Source: Polaromonas jejuensis NBRC 106434
GTDB taxonomy: Bacteria > Pseudomonadota > Gammaproteobacteria > Burkholderiales > Burkholderiaceae_C
DNA length: 64,000 nt
Direction of reading: 5' to 3'
Assembly (NCBI RefSeq): GCF_001598235.1
Contig: NZ_BCYO01000006.1
Location: 62,001 to 126,000 of the forward strand
A program made the position numbers and the translations under genes. Positions 36,727 through 46,797 of the stretch are shown piece after piece. The notes beneath the pieces were generated by a model, which ran no database searches, was not told the DNA's origin, and worked only from the letters and a program-made list of their open reading frames with translations. How positions within the stretch are numbered: position 1 is the first letter of the stretch; every line of letters begins with the position of its first letter.

Positions 36727-37575
36727 ATGCACATCGTTCACACCATCGCCGACCTGCGCCAGCAGCTCAGCGGCTACAAGCGCCCGGCCTTTGTGCCCAC
36801 CATGGGCAATCTGCACGACGGCCACATTGCGCTGGTCAAACAGGCCAAGCCGCTGGGCGACGTCACCGTCTCCAGCATTTTTGTGAACCGCCTGCAGTTC
36901 GCACCGCACGAAGACTTTGACAGCTACCCGCGCACGCTGGATGCGGATGCCGCCCGCCTGGAAGCCGCCGGCTGCGACCTGGTGTTTGCGCCGCGCGAAA
37001 AAGACCTCTACCCCGAGCCGCAAACCTTCAAGGTCCATCCCGCGACCGACCTGAGCGACATTCTGGAAGGCCACTTCCGACCCGGTTTTTTCATCGGTGT
37101 GAGCACCGTGGTGATGAAACTCTTTTCCTGCGTGTTCGCCGGCATGCCCTCGGGCGTGGCGGCCTTCGGCAAAAAAGACTACCAGCAGGTCATGGTGGTG
37201 CGCCGCCTGGTGCAGCAGTTTGCCCTGCCCATAGACATCCTGGCCGGCGAAACCCAGCGCGCCGCAGACGGCCTGGCACTGTCCTCGCGCAACGGCTACC
37301 TGAGCGAAGCCGAGCGGCTGGAAGCCGTGCAGCTCTCGCTGGCGCTGAAGGGGCTCGGCGAGGCGGCTCGCGCCACGTCCACACCCGACCTGCCGGCCCT
37401 GGAAGCCCAGGCCATGCAGGCGCTGGCACGCCGCGGCTGGAAGCCCGACTACCTGACCGTGCGACGCCGCGCCGACCTGATGCCGCCGCAAGGCCCGCTG
37501 GCGGCCCAGCCGCTGGTCGTGCTGGGCGCGGCCAAGCTGGGCAACACCCGGCTGATCGACAACCTGGAAATCTGA
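36727..37575 (+). CDS. panC: pantothenate synthetase
   Basis: The 282-aa ATP-dependent ligase joins pantoate and beta-alanine. [15 protein letters not shown] gives the HxGH-type nucleotide site, and [16 protein letters not shown] and [11 protein letters not shown] are the pantoate/ATP motifs. RBS AAGGAAAC precedes ATG. It ends the bio-pan run and is followed by a repeat-containing gap. Confidence 0.95.
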   Translation: MHIVHTIADLRQQLSGYKRPAFVPTMGNLHDGHIALVKQAKPLGDVTVSSIFVNRLQFAPHEDFDSYPRTLDADAARLEAAGCDLVFAPREKDLYPEPQTFKVHPATDLSDILEGHFRPGFFIGVSTVVMKLFSCVFAGMPSGVAAFGKKDYQQVMVVRRLVQQFALPIDILAGETQRAADGLALSSRNGYLSEAERLEAVQLSLALKGLGEAARATSTPDLPALEAQAMQALARRGWKPDYLTVRRRADLMPPQGPLAAQPLVVLGAAKLGNTRLIDNLEI

Positions 37576-37611
37576 CCCCACTCAGAGATGGTCGGGATCG
37601 TACCCACTCAT

Positions 37612-37667
37612 CTTTTAATAGCTTCATATGCCCGCACGATCTGGGCTTGAGGCCTGTTTCATCGAAA
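37612..37667 (+). repeat. dispersed repeat, copy E
   Basis: Reads CTTTTAATAGCTTCATATGC, then CCGCACGAT and CTGGGCTTGAGGCCTGTTTC. It lies about 37 bases after the panC stop, in the orientation of copies A and B, and is a plausible transcript end for the bio-pan genes. Confidence 0.6.
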
Positions 37668-37785
37668 TTTTCCGGCCCATGCATTGACGCGGCCCTGGCC
37701 TGCGGGAGTTGGGCGCTTGCCCGGCTTTTGACCCTTGGGGTATAAAGCCTCTCAGACATAGCCGCCGCTTTCATGGAGTTCCATC

Positions 37786-38115
37786 ATGGCCATTCCACAT
37801 GCCGCATCGGGGCAACTCATTGACGTTTATCCCCTGGTAGACAAACTCACCGAAGCAAGAACGGTCGCCCTGTTCAAAACCGGTGAGCTTGAAGTCATGC
37901 GGCTGATCGTGCCCGCCGGCAAAACCGTGCCCTCGCACCAGGTCAAGGGCGAAATCACGGTTCAGTGCCTGGAAGGAGAGTTTGAATTCACGGCCGGCGG
38001 ACAGACCCAGCTGATGCGGGCGGGCCAGTTGCTCTGGCTGGCGGGCGGTGTTCAGTATGGATTGACGGCCGTGCGGGACTCCTCGCTGCTGCTAAGCATT
38101 GTTTTGCGAAAGTAG
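37786..38115 (+). CDS. cupin-domain protein
   Basis: The 109-aa single-domain cupin has GEITVQCLEGEFEF and the second motif AGQLLWLAGGVQYGL. The first cupin metal motif is incomplete: only one His (SHQ) is near position 46, so metal binding is doubtful. It could bind a small ligand or be structural. It has TGGAG upstream of ATG and its own gap on each side, so it is probably monocistronic. The function is unknown. Confidence 0.75.
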   Translation: MAIPHAASGQLIDVYPLVDKLTEARTVALFKTGELEVMRLIVPAGKTVPSHQVKGEITVQCLEGEFEFTAGGQTQLMRAGQLLWLAGGVQYGLTAVRDSSLLLSIVLRK

Positions 38116-38167
38116 CGGGCCGGGCTCAACCCACGCCATCACGGCAAGGCCGCCAACCCGGCCAGCG

Positions 38168-39223
38168 CTAATTCAGCTCGGCGGTGGGGTCACGGCCCAT
38201 GAGCAGGGCAACGGCCTGCGCGGGCAATATCCGGCCGTCCAGCAACGCCACCACGCTCTGCGCGATGGGCATCTCCACACCCAGGCTGGCGGCGCGCTGC
38301 ACCACTGTGCGGGCGCAATAAACGCCTTCGGCCACATGGCCCAGCGATTCGACCGCTTCGGCCAGCGTCTTGCCTTGGGCCAGCAGCAAGCCGACCTTGC
38401 GGTTGCGGCTCAGGTCGCCGGTGGCGGTCAGCACCAGGTCGCCCAGGCCCGACAGGCCGGTGAAGGTTTCGGCGCGGGCACCCAGGGCAACGCCCAGCCG
38501 TGTCATTTCGGCGAGACCGCGCGTGATGAGGGCCGCGCGGGCATTGAGCCCCAGCTGCAGGCCGTCGCACAGGCCCGTGGCAATCGCCAGCACGTTCTTG
38601 ACGGCGCCGCCGACCTCGACGCCCACGATGTCGTCGTTGGCGTAGACCCGCAGGGTGGAACTGTGAAAAGCCTGGACCAGCGCCTCACGCACTTCGGCGT
38701 GTTCGCTGGCGGCCACCAGCGCCGTTGGCTGGCCGCGCGCCACCTCGAGGGCGAAGCTGGGGCCGCTGAGCACGCCCGCTCTCAAATTGATAGCCACCTG
38801 AGCCCGTATTTCATGGACCATCAGCCCGAATGGCTGTGAATTCGAGGACGCAGACGCGGCAGCCGAGCTAGCCAGGGGCGCTTCAAAGCCCTTGCTCAGC
38901 CAGGCCACCGGCACCTTGACATGTTGCAGGCTTTGCAACAGGCCGCGCGCCGCTGACACCGGCGTGGCCAGGATGATGAGGTCTTGTCCAATGAGCGCTT
39001 GGGGCAGGGTGGCCTCGCCGCCCTGCAACTGCAAGGCCTCGGGAAAAGCCACGCCAGGCAGGTAGCGCTGGTTGGCGCGCTCGGCCTGCAGGGCTTGAAC
39101 CAGCCCCCTATCGCGCGCCCACAGCGTCACCTGATGCCGGGGTGCGTGATGCGCGGCGACACCTGCCGCATTGACAGCCAGCGCCGTGCCCCAGGCGCCG
39201 GCTCCAATCACCAGAATTTTCAT
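38168..39223 (-). CDS. gpsA: NAD(P)-dependent glycerol-3-phosphate dehydrogenase
   Basis: The 351-aa enzyme makes glycerol-3-phosphate for phospholipids. [11 protein letters not shown] (residues 6-16) is the Rossmann loop, and [18 protein letters not shown] and [17 protein letters not shown] [18 protein letters not shown] hold the catalytic Lys. A Ser/Ala-rich insert ([11 protein letters not shown]) near residue 130 is unusual. It is last in the rhodanese-grxC-secB-gpsA run. Confidence 0.95.
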   Translation of the reverse strand: MKILVIGAGAWGTALAVNAAGVAAHHAPRHQVTLWARDRGLVQALQAERANQRYLPGVAFPEALQLQGGEATLPQALIGQDLIILATPVSAARGLLQSLQHVKVPVAWLSKGFEAPLASSAAASASSNSQPFGLMVHEIRAQVAINLRAGVLSGPSFALEVARGQPTALVAASEHAEVREALVQAFHSSTLRVYANDDIVGVEVGGAVKNVLAIATGLCDGLQLGLNARAALITRGLAEMTRLGVALGARAETFTGLSGLGDLVLTATGDLSRNRKVGLLLAQGKTLAEAVESLGHVAEGVYCARTVVQRAASLGVEMPIAQSVVALLDGRILPAQAVALLMGRDPTAELN

Positions 39224-39268
39224 GACATCAAGCCGCTGGGTCCGGGTGGCGCTTTCAAGAGCAATTCG

Positions 39269-39745
39269 TTAAACGATGATTTGCGGCGCTTCGGGCGTGG
39301 CGGCCGCGGCGGCCGCCGCTTCAGTCTGCTGCTGTTCGTACATGGCCTGGAAGTTGATTTCGGCCAGGTGCACTGGTGGGAAACCAGCGCGCTGAACCAC
39401 GTCGGCCACATTGCTGCGCAGGTAGGGGTAGACGATTTGCGGGCAGGCGATGCCCAGAATCGCGCCTATCTGTTCCGTCGGCATGTTGCGGATTTCGAAA
39501 ATGCCGGCCTGCTTGGCTTCCACCAGAAACACCGTCTTGTCGGCAATCTTGGTATGCACCGTCGCCGTCACCGTGATTTCAAAGAGGCCATCGGCCACCG
39601 GGGTGGCATCGACACCGAGCTGAATGTCCACGCCAGGCTGCTCCTGGTTCAGGAGGATTTCGGGCGAATTGGGTTGCTCCAGCGACAGGTCCTTGAGGTA
39701 GACGCGCTGGATCTGGAATACGGGGTCAAGATTGGCTTCAGCCAT
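39269..39745 (-). CDS. secB: protein-export chaperone SecB
   Basis: The 158-aa tetrameric chaperone keeps preproteins unfolded and delivers them to Sec[21 protein letters not shown] and [21 protein letters not shown] are diagnostic. The Ala/Glu-rich tail ([14 protein letters not shown]) is typical of beta proteobacteria. It lies between grxC and gpsA, the usual neighbourhood. Confidence 0.96.
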   Translation of the reverse strand: MAEANLDPVFQIQRVYLKDLSLEQPNSPEILLNQEQPGVDIQLGVDATPVADGLFEITVTATVHTKIADKTVFLVEAKQAGIFEIRNMPTEQIGAILGIACPQIVYPYLRSNVADVVQRAGFPPVHLAEINFQAMYEQQQTEAAAAAAATPEAPQIIV

Positions 39746-39923
39746 GGTGTGCTTTCGGTTCTAGAAAATCGGAAAGAAAGGGCGAGTGCCCGCGGCGTGC
39801 ACCGTCAGGCAACGGGGCATTATGTCAGGCAAATCAGGCGGCTCCATGCCAGGCGCGTCCCCTCGCTGCGGCCGGCCGAGAGGCCAGCTTTTTCCTGAGG
39901 GAATCGCCCAAACAGGAAGGGGC

Positions 39924-40184
39924 TCAGCCGCCGTTGAGCAGCGGCATCAGGCCGCCGCGGCCGTCCAGCGCCACCAGGTCATCGCAGCCGCCGACATGCG
40001 TGTCGCCGATGAAGATTTGCGGCACCGTGCGCCGGCCGGTGATGGTCATCATCTTTTGACGCTCATCAGGCGTCATGTCGACACGGATTTCGTCCAGCTC
40101 GGTCACGCCACGGGCCTTGAGCAGCTGTTTGGCGTGAATGCAATAGGGGCAGGTTCCGGTGGTGTAAATCTTGACGGGTTGCAT
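39924..40184 (-). CDS. grxC: glutaredoxin 3
   Basis: The 86-aa dithiol glutaredoxin, with redox pair Cys12-Pro-Tyr-Cys15 and the GSH-binding TVPQIFIG and GGCDDL motifs. Start ATG 40184 (MQPVKIYTTG). It follows the rhodanese gene by about 120 bases on the same strand and reduces protein disulfides in the cytoplasm. Confidence 0.95.
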   Translation of the reverse strand: MQPVKIYTTGTCPYCIHAKQLLKARGVTELDEIRVDMTPDERQKMMTITGRRTVPQIFIGDTHVGGCDDLVALDGRGGLMPLLNGG

Positions 40185-40302
40185 GGGTTTTTCGGGTCGT
40201 GCCGGCCAATGCCGGGCAGTCAGTGGGGTGAATCGGGGCCAGGCCCCGGTGCGAACCAGAAGTATCTGGCGGCCCCAGGGCTGTTGGCGACTTTCAGCCG
40301 TT

Positions 40303-40713
40303 TCAGGCTTTCTCGACGGGAAGATTAGCGTCTTTCCAGGCTTTGAGTCCGCCGCCCAGCGATTGGGCCTGCGCGTAACCGAGTTTTTGGGCAATCGCGA
40401 CGGCGCGGCTGGCACGCGCACCGCTGGCGCACACCAGAATCAGGGGCAAGGCCTTGTTTTTCACCAGCCCGGGCAGCTTGGCCTCCAGCTCGCTCAGGGG
40501 CAGGTGCTTGGCGCCGCTGACGTGGCCCGCCGCGTATTCGTCGGCCTCTCTCACATCCACCACCACGGCTTTTTCGCGGTTGATCAACTGCACGGCGCCG
40601 CTGGCGCTCAGCGCGCCGGCATTCAGGCCGCTCGAAATCATGGGCCAAACCAGCATGCCGCCCGAGGCGAGTGCGATGGCAATCAGCATCCAGTTATCAA
40701 TCAGAAATTTCAC
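40303..40713 (-). CDS. membrane-anchored rhodanese-like protein
   Basis: A 136-aa protein with one N-terminal transmembrane helix (residues 8-27) and a rhodanese domain whose active-site loop is CASGAR, starting with Cys95. It likely carries persulfide sulfur, with the domain orientation relative to the membrane unresolved. It is first in the rhodanese-grxC-secB-gpsA set and divergent from gpmA. The set is conserved in many beta- and gammaproteobacteria. Confidence 0.9.
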   Translation of the reverse strand: MKFLIDNWMLIAIALASGGMLVWPMISSGLNAGALSASGAVQLINREKAVVVDVREADEYAAGHVSGAKHLPLSELEAKLPGLVKNKALPLILVCASGARASRAVAIAQKLGYAQAQSLGGGLKAWKDANLPVEKA

Positions 40714-40839
40714 GTTGTACCTTTGTGTATGTTTTTCACCTAAGGCGTGATTTTAGAATGGAGGGAGGTTGCCGCCTTGCGGCCGCCGCTTACCCCCACC
40801 TCTTTCCCTTCCATTTCACCCATTCCTACCCGCTCCACC

Positions 40840-41583
40840 ATGTACAAACTCGTGCTCATCCGCCACGGCGAATCGACCTGGAACCTTGAAAACCGCTTCA
40901 CGGGCTGGACCGATGTCGATCTCACGGAAACCGGCATAGCCCAGGCCAAGAACGCCGGCCAGTTGCTGACGGACGAAGGCTATGACTTCGACGTGGCCTA
41001 CACCAGCGTGCTCAAGCGCGCCACCCGCACCCTCTGGCATGTGCTGGACGAGATGGACCGCACCTGGCTGCCGGTGGTGCACAGCTGGCGGCTCAATGAA
41101 CGGCATTACGGTGCCCTGCAGGGGCTGAACAAGGCCGAAACCGCCAAAAAGTATGGCGATGACCAGGTGCTGGTCTGGCGCCGCAGCTACGACACGCCGC
41201 CGCCGCCCTTGGCCGCCGATGACGAGCGCAGCGAACGCGGCGACCCGCGATACGCGAAACTGCCGGCCGAACAGGTGCCCCTGACCGAATGCCTGAAAGA
41301 CACCGTGGCCCGCGTGCTGCCCTTCTGGAACGAATCCATGGCACCCGCCATCAAGGCCGGCAAACGCATTGTGGTGGCGGCTCATGGCAACTCCATACGC
41401 GCGCTGGTGAAATACCTGGACAACATCTCGGACAGCGACATCGTGGGGCTCAATATTCCCAACGGCATTCCGCTGGTGTATGAGCTGAACGCCGATCTCC
41501 AGCCCCTGCGCCACTACTATCTGGGCGACAGCGAAGCGGCCGCCAAGGCAGCAGCGGCGGTGGGCGCGCAAGGCAGGGCCTGA
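40840..41583 (+). CDS. gpmA: 2,3-bisphosphoglycerate-dependent phosphoglycerate mutase
   Basis: The 247-aa glycolytic/gluconeogenic mutase interconverts 3- and 2-phosphoglycerate. The phosphohistidine is in LIRHGEST (His9), the partner Glu in [14 protein letters not shown], and the second His in [13 protein letters not shown] 40840 is the family start; the frame runs 31 codons further upstream without support. It is divergent from the rhodanese gene. Confidence 0.96.
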   Translation: MYKLVLIRHGESTWNLENRFTGWTDVDLTETGIAQAKNAGQLLTDEGYDFDVAYTSVLKRATRTLWHVLDEMDRTWLPVVHSWRLNERHYGALQGLNKAETAKKYGDDQVLVWRRSYDTPPPPLAADDERSERGDPRYAKLPAEQVPLTECLKDTVARVLPFWNESMAPAIKAGKRIVVAAHGNSIRALVKYLDNISDSDIVGLNIPNGIPLVYELNADLQPLRHYYLGDSEAAAKAAAAVGAQGRA

Positions 41584-41768
41584 AGCGTTCACGGGCATCC
41601 GGCGCGGTTTTGTGTGTAAAAGTCCTGTAAAAACCGGCCATTCAGGCACTTTTGAGGCCCGGCAAGACGCTGGCAACGGAACTGCGGCGTGGGGCCTTTC
41701 TCCAAGGTGTATATTGCTCCCAGATATAGAGGGGCAAGGCTCCTTAACAGGCTTACGAAGGTTTTTTT

Positions 41769-43208
41769 ATGGGTCAGAAGCTCAAGATAGCAGGCTGGAT
41801 TTCAATCGGCGCCGTGGCAGGGGCCCTCACCACGGTACAACTGCAAGCGGTCGCGCGCGCCGGCTTGGCCCCCCTGCCCCTGGAGGAGTTGCAACAGCTC
41901 GCCGCCGTTTTCGGCATGGTCAAGACCGACTATGTCGAACCGGTGGATGAGAAAAAACTCATCACGGATGCCATTTCAGGCATGGTGGCCAGCCTGGATC
42001 CGCACTCGATGTACTTCGACAAGAAGTCCTACAAGGAATTCCGCGAAGGCACCACCGGGCGCTTTGTCGGCGTCGGCATCGAAATCAGCCAGGAAGACGG
42101 GCTGGTCAAGGTGGTTTCCCCGATTGAAGGCTCACCCGCCGACCGCGCCGGCCTCAAGCCGAATGACCTGATCACCAAAATCGATGACACAGCGGTCAAG
42201 GGCCTGAGCCTCAACGACGCCGTCAAGAAGATGCGCGGCGAACCCAAGACCAAGGTACTGCTGACCATTTTCCGCAAGGATGAAAACCGCACCTTCCCGG
42301 TGACCATCGTGCGCGAGGAAATTCGCACGCAATCGGTTCGCAGCAAGGTGGTCGAGCCCGGCTATGCCTGGATCCGGCTGAGCCAGTTCCAGGAACGCAC
42401 GGTGGACGATTTCGTCACCAAGCTGGAACAGATTTACAAGCAGGAGCCCCACCTCAAGGGGCTGGTGCTGGACCTGCGCAACGACCCCGGTGGCTTGCTG
42501 GATGCGGCCGTGGCCGTATCGGCCGCCTTTTTGCCTGAAGACGTGACCGTGGTTTCGACCAACGGCCAGCTGGCTGAAAGCAAATTCACCTACAAGGCTT
42601 CGCCGGAGTTCTACCAGCGCCGCAACGGTGTGGACCCGCTCAAGCGCCTGCCCGCCGCCCTGAAGAGCGTGCCGCTGGTGGTGCTGGTGAATGAGGGTTC
42701 TGCCTCGGCCAGCGAAATCGTCGCGGGGGCGCTCCAGGACTACAAGCGCGCCACCATCATGGGCAACCAGACCTTCGGCAAGGGCTCGGTGCAAACCGTT
42801 CGCCCGCTGGGCCCCGACACGGGCCTCAAGCTCACCACGGCGCGTTATTACACCCCCAGCGGCAAGTCGATCCAGGCACGCGGGATTGTTCCCGACGTGA
42901 TGGTGGACGAAACCGCGGAAGGCAGCCCGTTCGCCGCCCTGCGTACCCGCGAAGCCGATCTCGAGAAACACCTCAACAGCGGCCAGGGCGCTGAAGTCAA
43001 GGACGAAGGCCGGGAAAAGGCCCGCGAAGCGGCCCTCAAGCGGCTGGAAGAAGAGGCCAAGAAGACACCTGAGCAGCGCCGCCCCCCCGAACTGGGCAGC
43101 GACAAGGACTTCCAGCTGGCGCAGGCCATCAACCAGCTCAAGGGCCGGCCGGTGCTGGTCAGCAAGACCGCTGTGGTGGAACCCAAGAACGAGAAAAAAG
43201 AAAACTAG
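41769..43208 (+). CDS. ctpA: S41-family C-terminal processing protease
   Basis: The 479-aa periplasmic protease has an N-terminal signal anchor (residues 5-25), a PDZ domain (about 95-180, GVGIEISQEDGLVKVVSP) and the S41 catalytic domain with Ser313, Lys338 and Gln342 (GSASASE and FGKGSVQ). The C-terminal 80 residues are charged, with a Lys/Glu-rich helix (REKAREAALKRLEEEAKK). It processes periplasmic or envelope proteins. It follows gpmA and precedes moeB, as in many betaproteobacteria. A promoter-like TATATT/GATATAG patch lies about 35-60 bases upstream. Confidence 0.93.
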   Translation: MGQKLKIAGWISIGAVAGALTTVQLQAVARAGLAPLPLEELQQLAAVFGMVKTDYVEPVDEKKLITDAISGMVASLDPHSMYFDKKSYKEFREGTTGRFVGVGIEISQEDGLVKVVSPIEGSPADRAGLKPNDLITKIDDTAVKGLSLNDAVKKMRGEPKTKVLLTIFRKDENRTFPVTIVREEIRTQSVRSKVVEPGYAWIRLSQFQERTVDDFVTKLEQIYKQEPHLKGLVLDLRNDPGGLLDAAVAVSAAFLPEDVTVVSTNGQLAESKFTYKASPEFYQRRNGVDPLKRLPAALKSVPLVVLVNEGSASASEIVAGALQDYKRATIMGNQTFGKGSVQTVRPLGPDTGLKLTTARYYTPSGKSIQARGIVPDVMVDETAEGSPFAALRTREADLEKHLNSGQGAEVKDEGREKAREAALKRLEEEAKKTPEQRRPPELGSDKDFQLAQAINQLKGRPVLVSKTAVVEPKNEKKEN

Positions 43209-43311
43209 GGCCGAACTGAGGTCGGGCCGGTCTTCTCCTGCACCGCCTGACCCCGGCCTGCCTCGCGCCTGGCCCTGACTGGGCAGTTGCGTATTTGACC
43301 GGCCTCTTTCC

Positions 43312-44076
43312 ATGAACGACGAACAGCTGCTCCGCTATTCCCGGCACATCCTGCTCGACGAACTGGGCATTGAGGGTCAGGCAAAACTCCTCGCCGCGCA
43401 CGTGCTGATTGTTGGCGCGGGCGGGCTGGGATCGCCGGTGGCTTTGTACCTTGGCAGTGCCGGCGTCGGGCGCATCACCATCGTCGATCACGATCGCGTG
43501 GATGCCACCAACCTGCAGCGGCAAATTGCCCACACGCTGGCGCGCATCGGCGAGTTCAAGGCAGATTCCGTGCGGCAATCGATTGCCGCCATCAACCCGG
43601 ATGTCACGGTCATTCCGGTGACGGAACGTGCCGATGCGGCCCTGCTTGACAAGCTGGTCGGCGAGGCCGACCTCGTCCTGGACTGCACCGACAACTTTGC
43701 CACACGCCACGCCATCAACCGCGCCTGCGTCAAGCACCGCAAGCCGCTGGTCTCAGGCGCCGCCATTCGCTTCGACGGACAGGTGGCCGTCTATGATCCG
43801 CGCAGCGCGCAGTCGCCCTGCTACGCCTGTGTTTTCCCGGAATCGGACCAGCTGGAAGAAACCCGCTGCGCCACCATGGGCGTCTTTGCCCCCTTGGTCG
43901 GCATCGTGGGCAGCACGCAGGCAGCCGAGGCCTTGAAGCTGCTCTGCGGCATCGGTCAAACGCTGACCGGACGGCTGATGATGCTGGATGGCCGGGGCAT
44001 GGAATGGACCGAAATGCAGCTGGCGCGAGACACCGCGTGCGCCGTTTGCGGCGCCCACCCCTCGACGGGTCCGTGA
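43312..44076 (+). CDS. moeB: ThiF/MoeB/HesA-family adenylyltransferase
   Basis: The 254-aa E1-like enzyme adenylates the C-terminal Gly of MoaD or ThiS for sulfur transfer. The nucleotide loop is GAGGLGSP, the adenylation Asp lies in DCTDNFATRH, and zinc pairs are CYAC and CAVC. A rhodanese domain is absent, consistent with MoeB/ThiF length rather than MOCS3 type. Gene order cannot tell molybdopterin from thiamine partner, so the symbol follows common naming. Confidence 0.85.
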   Translation: MNDEQLLRYSRHILLDELGIEGQAKLLAAHVLIVGAGGLGSPVALYLGSAGVGRITIVDHDRVDATNLQRQIAHTLARIGEFKADSVRQSIAAINPDVTVIPVTERADAALLDKLVGEADLVLDCTDNFATRHAINRACVKHRKPLVSGAAIRFDGQVAVYDPRSAQSPCYACVFPESDQLEETRCATMGVFAPLVGIVGSTQAAEALKLLCGIGQTLTGRLMMLDGRGMEWTEMQLARDTACAVCGAHPSTGP

Positions 44077-44307
44077 TCAGGCGCACAGCATCGACAAACC
44101 CTGAAGCTGCCGCCTGCCCGCCGCTAAAGAGGGCCGTGCGGCGGCGTGCGCAAGCGCTCGCGTAGGAGGCCGCCTACAGGCACTGGCCGTCGTCACTGGC
44201 AGAATTAAGTTCCAGGCAAGATACATTAGGAAACAAGGCGTGCCGTATTCGTATTGTTAGGCCTTTCGTCATCTTCCGAAAGCCCGCCCCTAATTGGATC
44301 CTGAGCA

Positions 44308-44688
44308 GTGAGACTGAAAACTTACATCGTCGAAGATAACCCCACCATCCGTGAAAATCTGATTGGTACGCTTGAAGAATTGGCCTGCATCAACGCCGTG
44401 GGAACCGCAGAGACCGAGAACGAGGGCAAAGCCTGGCTGACCGAAAACCGGGATGGCTGGGATTTGGCGATCGTTGATCTGTTTCTGAAGCAGGGAAGCG
44501 GGCTGGGGGTATTGGGCGCCTGCCGTGACCGCCCCCCCAGGCAGAAGGTCGTGGTGCTCAGCAACTACGCCACGGCGGACATTCGCCGGCGTTGTGCACA
44601 ACTGGGCGTCGACGCCGTGTTCGACAAATCCAATGAGATTGACGCCCTGGTGGACTATTGCATCCAGCAGAGCGGCAGCGCCGGTTGA
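44308..44688 (+). CDS. orphan single-domain response regulator receiver
   Basis: The 126-aa CheY-like receiver has no output domain. Acidic pocket Glu9-Asp10, phosphorylation site Asp57 (LAIVDLFL), Ser85 and Lys107 are present, so it should be phosphorylatable. Start GTG 44308. It converges with the NarL-type regulator, with only two bases between the stop codons. It may act as a phosphate sink or adaptor for the neighbouring CHASE3 kinase (inference). Confidence 0.85.
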   Translation: MRLKTYIVEDNPTIRENLIGTLEELACINAVGTAETENEGKAWLTENRDGWDLAIVDLFLKQGSGLGVLGACRDRPPRQKVVVLSNYATADIRRRCAQLGVDAVFDKSNEIDALVDYCIQQSGSAG

Positions 44689-44690
44689 CG

Positions 44691-45323
44691 TCAATCAATC
44701 AGCTTGTTTTTAAGCGCGTAATAGGTGAGATCGCTGTTGGACGCAAGACTCATTTTTTCCATCACGCGGGTTCGGTAGGTACTGACGGTTTTCACGCTCA
44801 GCGAAAGCGCTTTCGCGATGTCGCCCGCCGTCTCGCCCTTGGCCAACTTGAGGAAAACCTGAAACTCCCGTTCAGACAATTGCTCATGGGAGGCCATGTC
44901 ATTGGGCCGGTTCAATTGTTGCGCCAGCAACTCGGCCACCGCCGGCGTGATGTAACGCTTGCCAAGCGAGATCACGCGAATCGCATCCACAATCTCCGAA
45001 GGGTCGCATTCCTTGTTCAGGTAACCGCTGGCGCCCTGGCGAATCATGTTGACCGCGTAATGCTCTTCCGGATAGCCGCTCAAAATGAGAATACCCACAT
45101 CAGGGGCTTTGGCGCGGATCATGGCCAGCGCATCGATTCCGCTCTGTCCGGGCATGGAGAGGTCCATCACCAAAATATCCAGCTCGACATTGCGGACCAG
45201 GTCGATCGCCTCGCGGCCGCTGCCGGCCTCGCCGACAACCCGAAAATCCACCTGATCGGAGAAGAACTGCTTGAGTCCCGAACGCACAATGGCGTGGTCA
45301 TCCACAATTCCAATTTTGATCAT
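44691..45323 (-). CDS. NarL/FixJ-type response regulator
   Basis: The 210-aa regulator has an N-terminal receiver (Asp54, VMDLSMPG) and a C-terminal LuxR helix-turn-helix (LSEREFQVFLKLAKGETAGDIAKAL...TVSTYRTRVMEKM). Start ATG 45323 (MIKIGIVDDH). It is divergent from the adjacent sensor kinase, 133 bases apart, and is its likely partner. Its targets may include the small stress genes downstream, which share a palindrome (see findings). Confidence 0.9.
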   Translation of the reverse strand: MIKIGIVDDHAIVRSGLKQFFSDQVDFRVVGEAGSGREAIDLVRNVELDILVMDLSMPGQSGIDALAMIRAKAPDVGILILSGYPEEHYAVNMIRQGASGYLNKECDPSEIVDAIRVISLGKRYITPAVAELLAQQLNRPNDMASHEQLSEREFQVFLKLAKGETAGDIAKALSLSVKTVSTYRTRVMEKMSLASNSDLTYYALKNKLID

Positions 45324-45456
45324 GTCTCGGTCCCCCTTTAAAGCCTGCCTGAACGGGCAGCGCCATGGAAAAAAGATGGCCGGCTCGGACACCTGCATTA
45401 GCTTTCAGTGCCCATTATTGACGAATTATTCACAAAAGTACTGAACGGAGTAGGTC

Positions 45457-46797
45457 GTGAAAAATTTTGCATTCCCCAAAATGGCCATCAGCCTGCCGCT
45501 GGCCGTGCTGGCTGCCGCCATCCTGATTTTCATCAATGAAGCAAGTTATCACGAGTCCACGGCGGCGGCGGCCAACATAGAGCAAGCGCAGCAAACCCGC
45601 GAGGCCATCAATAAATTGCTGCAGCATATGCTGGATGCGGAAACCGGCTCAAGAGGCTATTTGCTCACGGGCGACGCACGCTACCTGGAGCCCTACAACA
45701 CGGCCACGGCCGATATCAGCCAGAACCTGGACGTGCTGCGGCAGCTGTTCGGCGCCTACCAGGATCAGCTCACCGAATTCAGCGTAATGTCCCAGCATAT
45801 TTCACGCAAGCTCGCCGAGATGGACCTGAGCGTGCGCATGCGCAAGGAAGGCAATGAGGACGCCTGGAAATTTGTGCTGACCACGGATGTCGGGAAAGAG
45901 CACATGGAAGCCATCCGTGTGCAATCAGCCAAGCTGGCTGCGCGCAGCATCAGCAAAATGGAACAGGGGCAGGCCCAGATCAAGAAGTCATTGCAGCTAT
46001 CCCGCATCGGGGTGGCCACCATGGCCTTGGCCGGCTTGCTGGCTTTTTACATGTACCTGCAGCAAACCAAGGCACTGCTCGCTTCAGGCCAGCGTGAGCA
46101 GGAGTCTTTGCAGCGGGAGCGGGATCTGCTGGAAACACAGGTGCGCGAGCGTACCGCCACCCTGGCCGAGCTGGCGACTCACCTGCAAAATGTGCGGGAG
46201 GACGAACGCGGTCACCTTGCCCGTGAACTGCACGATGAACTGGGTTCGCTGCTGACTGCCGCCAAACTGGATGTGGCCCGCCTGAAATCGCGTCTGGCGG
46301 GTCAACTGCCTGAAGCGGTGGAACGCCTGGAGCACCTGACCAGCACGCTGAACAGCGGCATTGCCTTGAAGCGCAGGATTGTGGAAGATTTGCGACCCTC
46401 CTCGCTGTCCCATCTTGGCCTGGTCGCCTCGCTCGAAATTCTGGCCCGTGAATTTGAAGAGCGATCGGGGCTGCCCATCACCACCGACCTGGAGTCCGTC
46501 GAACTCGGTGGCTCCGCACAACTGACCGTTTACCGCCTGGTTCAGGAGTCGCTGACCAACATCGGCAAGTATGCGAAGGCCAGTCAAGCCGAAATCAGCC
46601 TTCACAACTTCGACAGCGTCATCACCATTGAAGTCAAGGACAACGGCAAGGGCTTCAAAATGGAAAGTGTCCGCGCGACAAGCCATGGGCTGGCGGGTAT
46701 GCGCCACCGCGTTGAAGCCGCGGGAGGCCGTCTCACGGTCGTCAGTGCGGAAGGCAGCGGCACGCGGATTTCCGCCGTGCTGCCGAAGTCACGCTAA
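45457..46797 (+). CDS. CHASE3-domain sensor histidine kinase (NarX/DesK-type)
   Basis: The 446-aa kinase has an N-terminal helix (10-27), a periplasmic CHASE3 domain (about 35-178, TREAINKLLQHMLDAETGSRGY), a second helix (183-203), a coiled-coil, the HisKA_3 dimerisation site ARELHDELG (His259), and an HATPase core (ESLTNIGKYAKA, DNGKGF, GLAGMRHR). Start GTG 45457 with GGAG six bases upstream. It should phosphorylate the divergent NarL-type regulator. The periplasmic domain suggests sensing of an envelope or osmotic signal (inference). Confidence 0.9.
   Translation: MKNFAFPKMAISLPLAVLAAAILIFINEASYHESTAAAANIEQAQQTREAINKLLQHMLDAETGSRGYLLTGDARYLEPYNTATADISQNLDVLRQLFGAYQDQLTEFSVMSQHISRKLAEMDLSVRMRKEGNEDAWKFVLTTDVGKEHMEAIRVQSAKLAARSISKMEQGQAQIKKSLQLSRIGVATMALAGLLAFYMYLQQTKALLASGQREQESLQRERDLLETQVRERTATLAELATHLQNVREDERGHLARELHDELGSLLTAAKLDVARLKSRLAGQLPEAVERLEHLTSTLNSGIALKRRIVEDLRPSSLSHLGLVASLEILAREFEERSGLPITTDLESVELGGSAQLTVYRLVQESLTNIGKYAKASQAEISLHNFDSVITIEVKDNGKGFKMESVRATSHGLAGMRHRVEAAGGRLTVVSAEGSGTRISAVLPKSR

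Noticed and set aside
38783..38830. Repeat-like string inside gpsA (CAAATTGATAGCC followed by CCCGTATTTCATGG)
   Set aside because: The encoded residues (HEIRAQVA) look like normal GpsA sequence as I recall it from the family, so the DNA likeness is probably coincidental. A family alignment would settle it.
40747..40839. Upstream extension of gpmA beginning at 40747
   Set aside because: Phosphoglycerate mutases start at [12 protein letters not shown]; the extension is Pro/Ser/Thr-rich and covers the intergenic promoter region.
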